Source: Polynucleobacter sp. (GTDB lineage: Bacteria; Pseudomonadota; Gammaproteobacteria; Burkholderiales; Burkholderiaceae). From it: 39,661 nucleotides of DNA. The stretch is from positions 1-39,661 of the forward strand of contig JAHEBW010000006.1 of NCBI GenBank assembly GCA_024642065.1, written 5' to 3'. The notes under the pieces are model-generated. The model did not search any database. It saw only the letters and a program-made list of their open reading frames with translations, and was not told the DNA's origin. Both the position numbers and the translations under genes were made by a program. Numbering within the stretch: the first letter of the stretch is position 1; each line of letters starts with the position of its first letter. This document shows, one piece after another, positions 7,608-16,769 of this stretch.

Positions 7608-7985
7608 ATGTTTTTATCTGTTGCAGCTATTAGCGTAGGCGCTTCTTTAGGAGCTGTATCACGCTGGCTTTTAGGTGTTGGCTTTAATGCTATTTGGGCC
7701 ACTATGCCTTTAGGTACCTTATTAGCCAATTTAGTCGGCGCTTATTTAGTTGGTATAGCAGCAAGCTTTTTTGAAGCGAATGCTGGTTTATCCCCTGAGT
7801 TGAAGTTATTAGTGATTACTGGTTTCTTGGGGGGCTTAACAACATTCTCAACCTTTAGCTCAGAAGTCGTCATGATTTTGCAATCGGGAGCTTATTTCAG
7901 AGCATTCATAACCGTTGGCATGCACTTGTTAGGTTCTTTGGCTTTAACAATTTTAGGTATTGCCACATATACGTGGTTTAAGTAA
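7608..7985 (+). CDS. crcB: Fluoride ion channel FluC/CrcB
   Basis: A 125-residue integral membrane protein with four predicted helices. Family residues are present: N41 in LLANLVGAYLVG and the channel motif GFLGGLTTFSTFSSE (72-86), containing the phenylalanine box F80/F83. FluC works as a dual-topology homodimer that exports cytoplasmic fluoride; one gene of full length is consistent with this. TAGGAAAAC just before ATG 7608 is the ribosome site. I looked for a fluoride riboswitch in the 109-base leader and did not find its conserved elements. The next gene starts 17 bases downstream. Confidence 0.93.
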   Translation: MFLSVAAISVGASLGAVSRWLLGVGFNAIWATMPLGTLLANLVGAYLVGIAASFFEANAGLSPELKLLVITGFLGGLTTFSTFSSEVVMILQSGAYFRAFITVGMHLLGSLALTILGIATYTWFK

Positions 7986-8002
7986 TTTAAAAAAGGAAAG
8001 AA

Positions 8003-8302
8003 ATGATTTTAGAAATTGTTGACATTAGTATTGATCCAGCTAAAAAGGCTGACTTCGAAAAAGCAGTTGCGGCAGGGGTGGCTGAGGCAATTTCTCCAGC
8101 TAAAGGTTTTCGCGGTTATAAATTAAACGCAGGCATTGAAAACCCTGGGCGTTATATTTTGATGATCTATTGGGGAACGCTTGAAAATCACACAGTTGAT
8201 TTCAGAGAATCTGAAGCATTCCCAAAGTGGCGCTCTCATGTTGGCCCATTCTTTTTACAGCCACCAGTTGTTGAGCACTTCACACTAGCTAGCAAATCCT
8301 AA
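8003..8302 (+). CDS. Antibiotic biosynthesis monooxygenase (ABM) domain protein
   Basis: A 99-residue single-domain protein of the dimeric alpha/beta-barrel fold. The start MILEIVDISIDPAKKADFEKAV and the middle segment YILMIYWGTLENHTVDFRESEAF match small ABM/quinol-monooxygenase-like proteins. No cofactor motif is expected in this family. The substrate is unknown; the antibiotic name is historical. A strong ribosome site AAAAAGGAAAG lies directly before the ATG and only 17 bases separate it from crcB, so the two form an operon. A functional link with fluoride export is not evident. Confidence 0.82.
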   Translation: MILEIVDISIDPAKKADFEKAVAAGVAEAISPAKGFRGYKLNAGIENPGRYILMIYWGTLENHTVDFRESEAFPKWRSHVGPFFLQPPVVEHFTLASKS

Positions 8303-8332
8303 TTAATGTGATTGATCAAATTGGCATGCGTT

Positions 8333-9208
8333 CTAAATACGGCGCGTGCTAATTTGGTGCGTTAGCTGTACTTCGCACATGTCTAGTTCACCGTTTATGG
8401 GCATGGCGCTTTCAGGTTCTGGGGCGCAGGCCAAAGGAATATGTCCTTCTGTGGCTAATAGGCCTGATGTAGGGTCAAGTCCAATCCAGCTAGCACCGGG
8501 CACAAATACTTCACACCAAGCATGTAACTCCGCAATATTCTCTTGAGAATCTGAGGGGCTATTTAGGTTATGCCATTCTGGTTTTGTCTCTATGAGGTAG
8601 CCAGATACAAATCTTGCTGCAAGACCAAGGCGTCTAAATAGTTGCACGAGTAACCAAGTGGAGTCTCTGCAAGACCCCGAACCCTTGCTTAATGTTTCTT
8701 CAATGCTTTGGACTCCAGGCTCATGCCGAATTAAATAATTAACTCGGTTAAATACCAGTTGATTAACGTAAACAATGAACTCAATAGTTCGGCGTCTTTC
8801 TGGCGGTATTTTTTTTACAAAAGCCTCAAAGAGAGGGCCGCTTTCAGTTTGTTTTAAATAGGGCTGTAGGCCGTCAAATAGTTTCTGCTCATAAGTGAAG
8901 GGATGATGTTCTGCTGATGAGTCCAAAAAGAAATCAAAGGGATTGATAGGGATTAACTCAGCTACCAAATCTACTTTAATAATGAGGCGATCTGTTTTGT
9001 TTGGAAAAACTAATCTAGCGATGTGATTAGAAAAGGGGTCTTGTTGCCAATTAATTAAATGACTCTTTGGTTCAATATCTAAATGATATTCAAGGATAGG
9101 TGTTCTGCAATGTGGAGCTGGGCGTAGTTTGACAAGTTGCGGCCCTAAATGAGCGTCTTGGCTATATTGATAGCTAGTGATGTGTGTCAGGGCAACTTTC
9201 ATACTCAT
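8333..9208 (-). CDS. Transglutaminase-like cysteine protease family protein
   Basis: A 291-residue protein without a signal peptide. Residues 5-85 resemble the bacterial transglutaminase-like N-terminal region (beta-rich, LRPAPHCRTPILEY). The catalytic triad of the transglutaminase core is clear: C180 in GSGSCRDSTWLLVQL, H229 in ELHAWCEVFVPG and D245 in WIGLDPTSG. Relatives are often encoded beside an alpha-E protein and a circularly permuted ATP-grasp protein, forming a proposed peptide-ligating/cleaving system; neither partner is in this window. The start could equally be the second ATG, two codons later. Substrate unknown. Confidence 0.88.
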   Translation of the reverse strand: MSMKVALTHITSYQYSQDAHLGPQLVKLRPAPHCRTPILEYHLDIEPKSHLINWQQDPFSNHIARLVFPNKTDRLIIKVDLVAELIPINPFDFFLDSSAEHHPFTYEQKLFDGLQPYLKQTESGPLFEAFVKKIPPERRRTIEFIVYVNQLVFNRVNYLIRHEPGVQSIEETLSKGSGSCRDSTWLLVQLFRRLGLAARFVSGYLIETKPEWHNLNSPSDSQENIAELHAWCEVFVPGASWIGLDPTSGLLATEGHIPLACAPEPESAMPINGELDMCEVQLTHQISTRRI

Positions 9209-9250
9209 ACTTTAACCGATGCAAGTCCTATGCCAGTCACTCTATTGATT

Positions 9251-9285
9251 AAAAAAAGCCCTAATAATCAATTATTAGGGCTTTT
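9251..9285 (-). terminator. Intrinsic terminator of trhP (perfect inverted repeat)
   Basis: AAAAGCCCTAATAAT (9254-9268) is followed by a CA spacer and its exact reverse complement (9271-9285), arms of 15 bp. Read on the minus strand it gives a GC-containing stem then seven T, 31 bases past the stop of the U32-family gene. It also lies at the 5' side of the transglutaminase gene, so that gene needs its own start between about 9209 and 9253. Confidence 0.92.
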
Positions 9286-9315
9286 GAGGCAATTTCTGAG
9301 GAGATTGCTTATGAA

Positions 9316-10617
9316 TCAAGCTTCCATGATAGGAATCTGCTCAAGCTTTGATGCGTTCTCTTGTTCCATATAGCGAGCCAAGAAAGCACCTTCAGAGCTA
9401 AGAGGTAACTTGACCCAGACAGTGTATCCAGCACCAGGAACAACGCGCATAGCTTCACCCTTAGTGCTGTAAATTTCTTCTAGAACAACATCTGTGTTGC
9501 CGCTTGGTTGAATAATTTCCAACTTGTCGCCAACTGCAAATTTATTCTTAGCTTCAACTTTAACTAAACCGCGAGCCGCATCAACTTCTAAAACATTACC
9601 TACATAAAGGCTGCGTCCTGATAAAGAGAATCCGCGTAAATAGTTTTGATGATCTTGATCATGGTGGCGAACATAGAAACCGTCTGTATAGCCGCGATTA
9701 GCCAAACCTTCTAAATGACCTAGTAGAACTGGATTAAATGGACGGCCTGCAACAGCATCATCAATCGCAGAGCGATAAGCTTGAGCCGTTCTTGCAACGT
9801 AGTAAGGAGATTTTGTTCTACCTTCAATCTTGAATGAGTCAATGCCCATTTCAGTTAAGCGTTGAACGTGCTCGATAGCTCTTAGATCTTTAGAGTTCAA
9901 GATATAAGTGCCATGCATGTCTTCTTCAATCGGCATCCATTCTCCAGGACGGTTACCTTCTTCAAGAAGATAAATATCACCAGTGGCATCTTCGGTTGCT
10001 TGAGCAACCTTGTAATCCCAGCGGCAAGAGTTGGTGCAAGTGCCTTGGTTAGGGTCGCGGTGATTAAAGTAGCCAGATAGTAAGCAACGACCAGAGTAGG
10101 CGATACAAAGAGCGCCATGGATAAACACTTCAATTTCCATCTCTGGACAATCTTGGCGAACTGCCTCGATCTCATCAAGTGACAATTCGCGAGACAAAAT
10201 CACACGACTAACACCTACAGAGCGCCAAAACTTAGCTGCATGACCGTTCACAGTATTTGCTTGAACAGATAAATGGATTGGCATGTCTGGCCAGTTTTCA
10301 CGAACCAACATGATCAAACCAGGATCAGACATGATCAAGGCATCAGGCTTGAGCGCAATAACCGGCTCCATGTCTTTGACGTAGGTGCGAGTTTTTGCGC
10401 CGTGAGGAAAGATGTTTGAAACCAAATAAAAATTCTTACCTTGAGCGTGAGCAGTCTCAATACCTTCGCGTAAAACTTCAATATTGCCAAAGTCATTATT
10501 GCGAACGCGCAATGAATAGCGAGGTTGGCCAGCATATACAGCCGTCGCACCAAAGTCGAAGGCTGTGTTGAGCATGGATAAGCTGCCAGCAGGGGCTAAA
10601 AGTTCAGGTGTTTTCAT
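9316..10617 (-). CDS. trhP: Peptidase U32 family tRNA hydroxylation protein TrhP (YegQ)
   Basis: A 433-residue protein of the U32 collagenase-like family; it begins ELLAPAGSLSMLNTAFDFGA and holds the U32 signature EVFIHGALCIAYSGRCLLSG. Cysteines C171, C178, C194 and C198 are candidate iron-sulfur ligands by analogy with UbiU/RlhA/TrhP. Overall length and the C-terminal beta-barrel extension match E. coli YegQ, now TrhP, which installs 5-hydroxyuridine at the tRNA wobble position using prephenate. RlhA and UbiU have different length and architecture, so TrhP is the best call. Single-gene unit with a strong terminator. Confidence 0.85.
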   Translation of the reverse strand: MKTPELLAPAGSLSMLNTAFDFGATAVYAGQPRYSLRVRNNDFGNIEVLREGIETAHAQGKNFYLVSNIFPHGAKTRTYVKDMEPVIALKPDALIMSDPGLIMLVRENWPDMPIHLSVQANTVNGHAAKFWRSVGVSRVILSRELSLDEIEAVRQDCPEMEIEVFIHGALCIAYSGRCLLSGYFNHRDPNQGTCTNSCRWDYKVAQATEDATGDIYLLEEGNRPGEWMPIEEDMHGTYILNSKDLRAIEHVQRLTEMGIDSFKIEGRTKSPYYVARTAQAYRSAIDDAVAGRPFNPVLLGHLEGLANRGYTDGFYVRHHDQDHQNYLRGFSLSGRSLYVGNVLEVDAARGLVKVEAKNKFAVGDKLEIIQPSGNTDVVLEEIYSTKGEAMRVVPGAGYTVWVKLPLSSEGAFLARYMEQENASKLEQIPIMEA

Positions 10618-10715
10618 AGCCCGTATTTTAGGTGTTTTCGGGTATTTTTGCCCGATAAGGCTTTAAATCAATGGGGATATTTCAGATGATGGGTTTTAAA
10701 CCCTTATAAAACGGG

Positions 10716-10733
10716 AGCTTATCTAAATAAGCT
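10716..10733. repeat. Inverted repeat at 3' end of pseudouridine synthase gene
   Basis: AGCTTAT and ATAAGCT form a 7-bp stem with a CTAA loop, directly after the minus-strand stop codon. A second palindrome GGGTTT-T-AAACCC is at 10691-10703. Neither has a proper T-run, so termination here is uncertain. Confidence 0.4.
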
Positions 10734-11468
10734 TTAGAAACGTTCAGTAGGTCCTAGGTGGCGCCATTGACCAACTGGTAGGTTTCCTAATGGGATTTGT
10801 CCAATACGAATACGTTTCAAGCCTACTACGTGTAAACCAACTAGTTCACACATACGTCTAATTTGGCGCTTTTTACCTTCGCGTAAAACGAAGCGTAATT
10901 GATCCGTATTTTGCCAACTGACTTTGGCAGGTTTCAAAGCTTCATCATCCAGTTTCAAACCATGGTTGAGTAAGCGCAAACCTTCTGGACTGAGAGTGCC
11001 TTCAACGCGAACTAAGTACTCTTTTTCAATCGGGCTGTTTTCACCAATTAATAGCTTGGCAATTCGGCCGTCTTGAGTGAGCACTAATAAGCCGCTTGAA
11101 TCAATGTCAAGGCGTCCCGCAGGAGCTAAGCCGCGGGTATTGAATTTACCTGGCAGCTGCGCTGAAAGCTGATGAACAAACTGATTTTCTGGCGTGATGA
11201 GTGATGCGGCTGGTTTGTATTCTCGATCTTCATCAAAGTGAGAAATATAACCAACTGGTTTATTTAAGATGATCGTATATCTACGAGCCTGCTGAGCAAT
11301 AGCCGCTTTTTTTAACTCAATCTTTTGATTGGGGAAGGCCCTTGCGCCGAGTTCGCTCACTACTTCGCCATCAACCAATACCAAACCTTGTTCAATATAG
11401 TTGTCAGCTTCGCGTCTTGAACAAATTCCTTGTTCAGACATTAATTTTGAGATGCGTACTTTTTCCAC
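10734..11468 (-). CDS. Pseudouridine synthase, RsuA/RluB/RluF family
   Basis: A 244-residue protein. Residues 1-60 are an S4 RNA-binding domain ([22 protein letters not shown]...); the catalytic domain has LNKPVGY, the active-site motif [17 protein letters not shown] with the catalytic aspartate after RL, and the closing [28 protein letters not shown]. This assigns it to the RsuA superfamily. Its short length without a long basic C-terminal tail and the [15 protein letters not shown] insert point away from RluB and nearer to RluF, but the target nucleotide cannot be fixed by eye. Translation seems to begin at GTG 11468, since no upstream ATG is in frame. It follows the antiporter gene by 14 bases. 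Confidence 0.85.
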   Translation of the reverse strand: MEKVRISKLMSEQGICSRREADNYIEQGLVLVDGEVVSELGARAFPNQKIELKKAAIAQQARRYTIILNKPVGYISHFDEDREYKPAASLITPENQFVHQLSAQLPGKFNTRGLAPAGRLDIDSSGLLVLTQDGRIAKLLIGENSPIEKEYLVRVEGTLSPEGLRLLNHGLKLDDEALKPAKVSWQNTDQLRFVLREGKKRQIRRMCELVGLHVVGLKRIRIGQIPLGNLPVGQWRHLGPTERF

Positions 11469-11482
11469 GGCTAGATTATCGC

Positions 11483-13264
11483 TTATTGTGGCGGGCTATT
11501 TTGACTATTTTCTTTAAATGACTCAGTCAGAGCAATTTGTAGCTTCGCATGAATCTTTACAAGCTGCTTTCTGAGTAAATAAATAACGCTGGCCATCAGA
11601 ACCGCAACAACGATGAGCATGCCTGCTGGAGGTAGGATGCTTGAGCTTAATGCTGATACCAAGATTAATAATGCAATGATGGCTAAGACCGGCATTAATT
11701 GAGCGAACAATTGGTGAATGGCAGCACGGTCACTTTCTGAATAATTCCCAGAGTGAAGGCGAACATCAGCCAAGAGTAAACCCAAGGCCTCTAATTTTCT
11801 GTAGATCGCAAACATAAATGGAGCTGAAAGCAATAGACTCATAGCCCACATCAATCCTTGTTGATAGGATTCACCAAACCAACTTAAGTGGCTGGTATCC
11901 ACATAATCATTCACGATTGTAAATAGCTTGGTAGCCGATAAAAATAGGGCAATCACGATGCAAGCATTTACAAAAACGTGAAATGTAATGCGTCTTACAA
12001 AAGGTCTAATATCCGAGCGCAATTGGTTGTCTGAGCGAATCTGACTAATCCATTGTGAGTACTGAATAAAAACGTTCTTAATCGGGCTTGGGATGCGAAC
12101 CCCTACCCAGGTGCTAAATGGATCAGATGCTCTGATCAAATAAGGCGTGAATAAAGTAGTGATCGTTGAAACAGCCACAACGATTGGGTACAAAAAATCA
12201 CTGGTGACGTTGAGCGTTAATCCAAGGCTGGCAATAATGAATGAGAACTCACCAATTTGTGCCTTACCCATGCCAACTCTCATCGATGTTTTGCCATCAT
12301 GACCAGTAATAAAGGTGCCCATGCTACAAGACACAACTTTGCCAATGATGACCGCAAAGCTAATGATGCTGATAGGCAGTGCATATTGCCAAATAATGGC
12401 TGGGTCAAGCAGCAAACCAATGGTGACGAAGAAGATGGCAATGAACATATCCTTCACCGGCTCAATCAATTTCTCAATGGTGTGGATATGCCTGGATTCA
12501 GCCATGATCGCGCCAATCAAGAAGGCGCCTAAGGCAACGCTGTACTCCAGCTTGATAACAATCAAACAAAAGCCAAAACAAAGACCAAGAACTGTGACCA
12601 ACAACATCTCTTTTCTTTGGAATTTAGCCACTACATTCAGCAGGCGAGGAATCAATAGGATGCCTGCCGCTAATGACACAGTCATAAAGAGTATGAGCTC
12701 ACCAATGGTCATGGCAGCTTCAACTGGCTCCAGTTGACCTGTGGTTGCAATACCTGTGAGCATCACAATCAAGCTAATCGCAAGAATATCTTCAACAATC
12801 AGGATGCCGTATATAAGATTGGCAAATTTCTCTTTTTTAAGACCAAGTTCTTCAAGGGCCTTAACGGTAATGGTAGTCGATGAAATTGCCATCATCGCAC
12901 CTAAAAACAGGGAATCCATTGGGTTCCAGGCAAAGAAACGCCCAATTTCGTAGCCTACCCAAATTAATAAGATAATTTGAGATAGGGCGGCAACAAAGGC
13001 TGTAGCGCCAACTTTGGCCAGCTTTCGCAGGCTAAACTCAAGGCCTAGGCCAAACATCAGGAACACAACGCCTAGCTCGCCTAGGGTCTTAATCGTGTTC
13101 TCATCTGAAATAAATGGGATCGGTGTTGCATAAGGACCGATAATGAGGCCCGCAATGATGTAGCCTAAAACAACGGGTTGCTTTAAGTAATGAAAGATCA
13201 CAGTAACTACTCCAGCAACCAACATGATGACTGCTAAGTCTTTAATGAAATCTGCACCGTGCAT
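11483..13264 (-). CDS. CPA2-family monovalent cation:proton antiporter
   Basis: A 593-residue membrane protein. Residues about 8-385 form the roughly 12-helix Na+/H+ exchanger domain, beginning with [23 protein letters not shown] and containing [14 protein letters not shown] and [12 protein letters not shown], typical of KefB/YbaL-like CPA2 transporters. After a linker (about 390-435) come three to four further hydrophobic segments (near 436-456, 474-492, 530-550, 552-570) and a short polar tail. There is no TrkA-N (RCK) nucleotide-binding domain, so regulation by NADH or glutathione adducts as in KefC is unlikely. Ion specificity (K+ or Na+) is not decidable. The start is 41 bp from the divergent uup gene, so the promoters overlap. 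Confidence 0.87.
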   Translation of the reverse strand: MHGADFIKDLAVIMLVAGVVTVIFHYLKQPVVLGYIIAGLIIGPYATPIPFISDENTIKTLGELGVVFLMFGLGLEFSLRKLAKVGATAFVAALSQIILLIWVGYEIGRFFAWNPMDSLFLGAMMAISSTTITVKALEELGLKKEKFANLIYGILIVEDILAISLIVMLTGIATTGQLEPVEAAMTIGELILFMTVSLAAGILLIPRLLNVVAKFQRKEMLLVTVLGLCFGFCLIVIKLEYSVALGAFLIGAIMAESRHIHTIEKLIEPVKDMFIAIFFVTIGLLLDPAIIWQYALPISIISFAVIIGKVVSCSMGTFITGHDGKTSMRVGMGKAQIGEFSFIIASLGLTLNVTSDFLYPIVVAVSTITTLFTPYLIRASDPFSTWVGVRIPSPIKNVFIQYSQWISQIRSDNQLRSDIRPFVRRITFHVFVNACIVIALFLSATKLFTIVNDYVDTSHLSWFGESYQQGLMWAMSLLLSAPFMFAIYRKLEALGLLLADVRLHSGNYSESDRAAIHQLFAQLMPVLAIIALLILVSALSSSILPPAGMLIVVAVLMASVIYLLRKQLVKIHAKLQIALTESFKENSQNSPPQ

Positions 13265-13305
13265 CGTTTTTTCTCTCTTTTTAATTCAACCGCGATAATG
13301 TCATT

Positions 13306-15228
13306 ATGGCTTTAATTGTTCTAACTGATGCAAAACTGGCTTTTGGCCACGTTGATTTGCTAGCAAATACTTCTTTCTCCCTTGAATCTGGGGAGAGGAT
13401 TGGTCTTATTGGTCGTAATGGCACTGGTAAGTCTTCTTTATTAAAAATATTAGCAGGCTTGGAAAAGCTTGACGATGGCACCTTGCAATATCAGCAAGGG
13501 CTTCGCATGGCCTACGTTGCTCAGGAACCTATATTTGACTCAAAAGAAACGGTATTTGATGCTGTTTCAAAGGGGGTTTCAGAAGTCAAAGCCCTACGCG
13601 AAGAATATGAAGAGTTAAGTGTTGCTGAGTGGAACGATGATTCTCATCATCGTTTAGATGAAATTCAATCCAAGCTTGAATCAATGAGTGGTTGGAATTG
13701 GGAACAGCGCGTTCATGAAACTCTAGATCGCTTACACCTCAATCCTGATATCGAAATTGGCGCCTTATCTGGCGGAAACCGTAAGCGTGTTGCTCTAGCT
13801 CAAGCTTTGGTAGCTGTGCCAGACGTATTGTTTTTGGATGAGCCAACCAATCATCTAGATTTAGATTCGATTACTTGGTTAGAAGAATTACTCAAAGCAT
13901 TTAAAGGCTCAGTTGTTCTTATTACTCACGATCGTGCCTTCTTAGATGCGGTAAGTACTCAGATTGTTGAATTAGATCGAGGCATCTTGAGATCTTATCC
14001 AGGGAACTTCTCTGCATACGAAGTGTTAAAAGAACAAGAGATTGCTTCAGAAGCTTTAGCCAACGCTAGGGCTGATAAGTTACTTGCTCAAGAAGAGGTT
14101 TGGATACGCAAAGGTGTTGAAGCGCGTAGAACACGAAGCGTTGGCCGTATTGCTCGTTTGGAAAAACTAAGAGAAATTCGAGCTGAGCGTCGCGATGCGA
14201 TGGGTCAAATTAAATTGGCAGTTTCTTCAGGTGATCGCAGTGGCAAGATCGTGGCTGATCTGGAAAATGTCAGCAAATCATATGATCGCCCGATTGTTAA
14301 AGATTTCACAGCCACTATATTGCGTGGTGATAAGGTGGGATTGTTAGGTCCCAACGGCGCAGGCAAGACAACCTTATTGAAGTTAATACTAGGAACAATT
14401 CAACCTGATACGGGCACGGCAACGATGGGTTCGCGCATTGAAATTGCCTACTTTGATCAGATGCGCGAAGGCTTGGATCTCAATGCCACCTTAGAAGACT
14501 ACATTAGCCCCGGTAGTGAGTGGATTGAAATTAATGGAAATCGTAAGCACGTTAAAAGTTACTTAAATGATTTTTTGTTTGCGCCTGAGCGTGCGGCTTC
14601 ACCAGTTTTAACCCTATCAGGTGGTGAAAGAAATCGACTTTTGCTGGCTAGACTATTTGCAAGACCTGCGAACGTTCTTGTTCTTGATGAGCCAACCAAT
14701 GATTTGGATATTGATACTCTTGAATTGTTAGAGCAGTTATTGCAGGATTACAAGGGAACAGTATTTTTGGTTAGTCATGACCGCGCATTTTTAGATAACG
14801 TTGTGACAAGTATTATTGCCTACGAGGGTGATGGCTACTGGCGTGAGTATGAGGGTGGTTATGAAGACTGGAAAATTCAAAAAAAGAGAACTGAAGAGTT
14901 TCGAGCAGCTCAATCCACAACTCCAGCCACTTCATCAGAAGCAAGTAAGCCAACGGCTAATAAAGATGTGGCGCCAGTAAAGACTAAATCAACGATTCAA
15001 AAACTCAATAGTAAAGAGCGTCAGGAGTTGGAAGATATCCCATCAAAGATTGATGTCCTAGAAGTTGAGCAAGCTCAAATTGGCGTTAGTTTGGGGGATA
15101 GTGCTCTTTATAAGAGCAGCCCAGACCAGGTGATTAAGTTTCAAGAGCGCCTAAAAGCCATTGAGGAACAGTTGACTCAGTTAATGGCGCGCTGGGAAGA
15201 TCTATTAAAACGTTCTGAATCAGTTTAA
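13306..15228 (+). CDS. uup: ABC-F family ATPase Uup
   Basis: A 640-residue soluble protein with two ABC cassettes and no membrane domain. First cassette: Walker A GRNGTGKS (36-43), signature LSGGNRKRVALAQAL, Walker B VLFLDEPTNHLD. Second: GPNGAGKTT (about 348-356), LSGGERNRLLLARL, VLVLDEPTNDLD. Between them lies the charged interdomain linker, and the final ~90 residues form a coiled-coil DNA/ribosome-binding tail (KERQELEDIPSKIDVLE), characteristic of Uup rather than EttA or YheS. Uup acts on ribosomes and affects transposon precise excision and replication intermediates. The stop codon abuts the stop of the convergent ferric-reductase gene with no base between. Confidence 0.93.
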   Translation: MALIVLTDAKLAFGHVDLLANTSFSLESGERIGLIGRNGTGKSSLLKILAGLEKLDDGTLQYQQGLRMAYVAQEPIFDSKETVFDAVSKGVSEVKALREEYEELSVAEWNDDSHHRLDEIQSKLESMSGWNWEQRVHETLDRLHLNPDIEIGALSGGNRKRVALAQALVAVPDVLFLDEPTNHLDLDSITWLEELLKAFKGSVVLITHDRAFLDAVSTQIVELDRGILRSYPGNFSAYEVLKEQEIASEALANARADKLLAQEEVWIRKGVEARRTRSVGRIARLEKLREIRAERRDAMGQIKLAVSSGDRSGKIVADLENVSKSYDRPIVKDFTATILRGDKVGLLGPNGAGKTTLLKLILGTIQPDTGTATMGSRIEIAYFDQMREGLDLNATLEDYISPGSEWIEINGNRKHVKSYLNDFLFAPERAASPVLTLSGGERNRLLLARLFARPANVLVLDEPTNDLDIDTLELLEQLLQDYKGTVFLVSHDRAFLDNVVTSIIAYEGDGYWREYEGGYEDWKIQKKRTEEFRAAQSTTPATSSEASKPTANKDVAPVKTKSTIQKLNSKERQELEDIPSKIDVLEVEQAQIGVSLGDSALYKSSPDQVIKFQERLKAIEEQLTQLMARWEDLLKRSESV

Positions 15229-16692
15229 TTACTTAGCTAAGTAGATCGCGCTTAGGCAAAGCGCGCTACTGGCTAAACCCATCAAAATTAAACTCAAGCG
15301 AGTTCTGGCATTTTTTTGAGTAAAGTCATATTGAAACTTTTCGGATTCAATATGCGCAAGTGGCACTCCCATAGCGTCTAGTGTTTGCTCAACACTATCA
15401 ATCATTTCCGCTGGACCGCAAATATAAAAGTAAGTTTCCTTGCTATTAAAAGAGCCATCCCCTGAAGCATGTAGAACTTTTTCTAAATTACTCGCATTCA
15501 ATATGCCAGACAAGCCAGCCCACTGACTGTTCGGCTCAGTGACGAGGGGAGCTAGTTGTAAATTTTCAAATAAATCAAAGTTAATCATTTTTCTCACATC
15601 AATGATTTGCTCTTGGACTCTATTTCCGTAGATTACTAAAATATTTTTTTCTAAAAATGTAGGATTGCCACTTTCTTGCATGCTTCTTAATAAGCTCATG
15701 ATGGGGGCAATGCCAGCACCACCGGCAATCATCACTAGATTGCTTTTGTTGGACTCAAAACAGCTGTGTCCAAAATTACCATACGGGCCATCTAAATAAG
15801 TCACATCTCCCGCTTTTAGTTGACTAACTTGGTTGGTGAAGTCGCCAACATCTTTGATTAGGAACTGAATAAGTTGCTTATCTTTACTTTTATTGGGTGC
15901 AGAACTAATGGAGAAGGGGTTTTCAAAAAGCGGGCGACTACTTTTTAATTTGAGCCATACAAATTGGCCCGCCTCGTAATTGAATCTATTCTTCCCTTGA
16001 GGTGAAAGAGTTAGCTCAAAAATTTTATGGGCAACTTCTTTGATAGAAGTCACTTGATAAGCGTTGAATCGTTGAGTGATGGGGCGAACAACGTAAACCC
16101 AGGCTAAGCTCAGCAGGGCAATACATAATCCAATTTGCCAATATCTCAACATCACCGTTTCTTGTGAGAATCTGCCAGCGTGAGTGGTGTGATGAAAGCC
16201 CAGGACAGCAATGGTGATAGACATGATTGCATGACTCAAGCGCCATTGTTCATATTTAAGTTCTGAGTTGTGTCGTGTGACAGCTAAGCCAACTAAAACC
16301 ACTAATACTGCAAGAGCCAAAAACCCACTGAGTGCTGAGGTGGCATCTAGACCAAGGTGGCTGGCGCTAGGCGCTAGGTTAGTAAATGAAGGTATTGTTG
16401 GGAGTGTATATAGAAGTGGGTGTGCCAGTAAAAATAGGGTGGCTGTTCTTGCAATTAATTGGTGAAGTTGCAAAATCCAATCGACACCTAGAAGCTTTGA
16501 AATGATACGAATTCGACCGCTTATCAAAAATTCAAGAAGAATGATGTTAAAGCCTAGTATGGCTAGGCCAGAAGAGAGTTGATCTAAAAACGGGCGGCTT
16601 GGGAGTGATAAATGGATGGCGATGCCAAGCGGTATCAGAACGAGGCTTAAATATAGAACTAGGCTTATTAGGCTGATGAGACTGAATTTCAT
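15229..16692 (-). CDS. Ferric-reductase-like transmembrane flavocytochrome
   Basis: A 487-residue protein. Residues about 1-205 contain six or more helices with paired histidines H77/H91 and H154/H167, the 13-14 residue spacing of bis-haem b ferric-reductase/NADPH-oxidase domains. The C-terminal half is a ferredoxin-NADP reductase module: flavin motif NPFSISS (258-264), DGPYGNF (301-307), NAD(P) motif GGAGIAPI (324-331) and FYICGP near 445. A last hydrophobic helix ends the protein. It should move electrons from cytoplasmic NAD(P)H across the membrane, possibly to ferric iron or another acceptor; the acceptor is not shown. Divergent from an SLAC1-family gene. Convergent with uup without any gap. 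Confidence 0.87.
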   Translation of the reverse strand: MKFSLISLISLVLYLSLVLIPLGIAIHLSLPSRPFLDQLSSGLAILGFNIILLEFLISGRIRIISKLLGVDWILQLHQLIARTATLFLLAHPLLYTLPTIPSFTNLAPSASHLGLDATSALSGFLALAVLVVLVGLAVTRHNSELKYEQWRLSHAIMSITIAVLGFHHTTHAGRFSQETVMLRYWQIGLCIALLSLAWVYVVRPITQRFNAYQVTSIKEVAHKIFELTLSPQGKNRFNYEAGQFVWLKLKSSRPLFENPFSISSAPNKSKDKQLIQFLIKDVGDFTNQVSQLKAGDVTYLDGPYGNFGHSCFESNKSNLVMIAGGAGIAPIMSLLRSMQESGNPTFLEKNILVIYGNRVQEQIIDVRKMINFDLFENLQLAPLVTEPNSQWAGLSGILNASNLEKVLHASGDGSFNSKETYFYICGPAEMIDSVEQTLDAMGVPLAHIESEKFQYDFTQKNARTRLSLILMGLASSALCLSAIYLAK

Positions 16693-16714
16693 ATTCCTAT
16701 TATGATTCTTTATA

Positions 16715-16742
16715 TATGTAATTTGTATTACTTATGTAATTT
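16715..16742. promoter_or_regulatory. Palindrome and direct repeat in divergent ferric reductase/SLAC1 promoter region
   Basis: GTAATTTGTATTAC (16718-16731) is a perfect inverted repeat with 5-bp arms, and TATGTAATTT occurs at 16715-16724 and again at 16733-16742. The whole 77-base gap is very AT-rich. This is a candidate operator; no known regulator motif is matched confidently. Confidence 0.3.
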
Positions 16743-16769
16743 AATTAACTAAATTAATTTGAGATCAAT

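Noticed and set aside
9897..10178. Second minus-strand frame inside trhP
   Set aside because: It is out of frame with a strongly conserved U32 protein and shows no recognisable features.
12257..12953. Plus-strand open frames opposite the antiporter gene
   Set aside because: They run antisense to well-conserved transmembrane coding sequence, have low-complexity composition and no ribosome sites.
15247..15265. CGCGCTT/AAGCGCG hairpin as terminator of uup
   Set aside because: The 7-bp stem is real, but it lies within the 3' coding end of the convergent gene and has no T-run.
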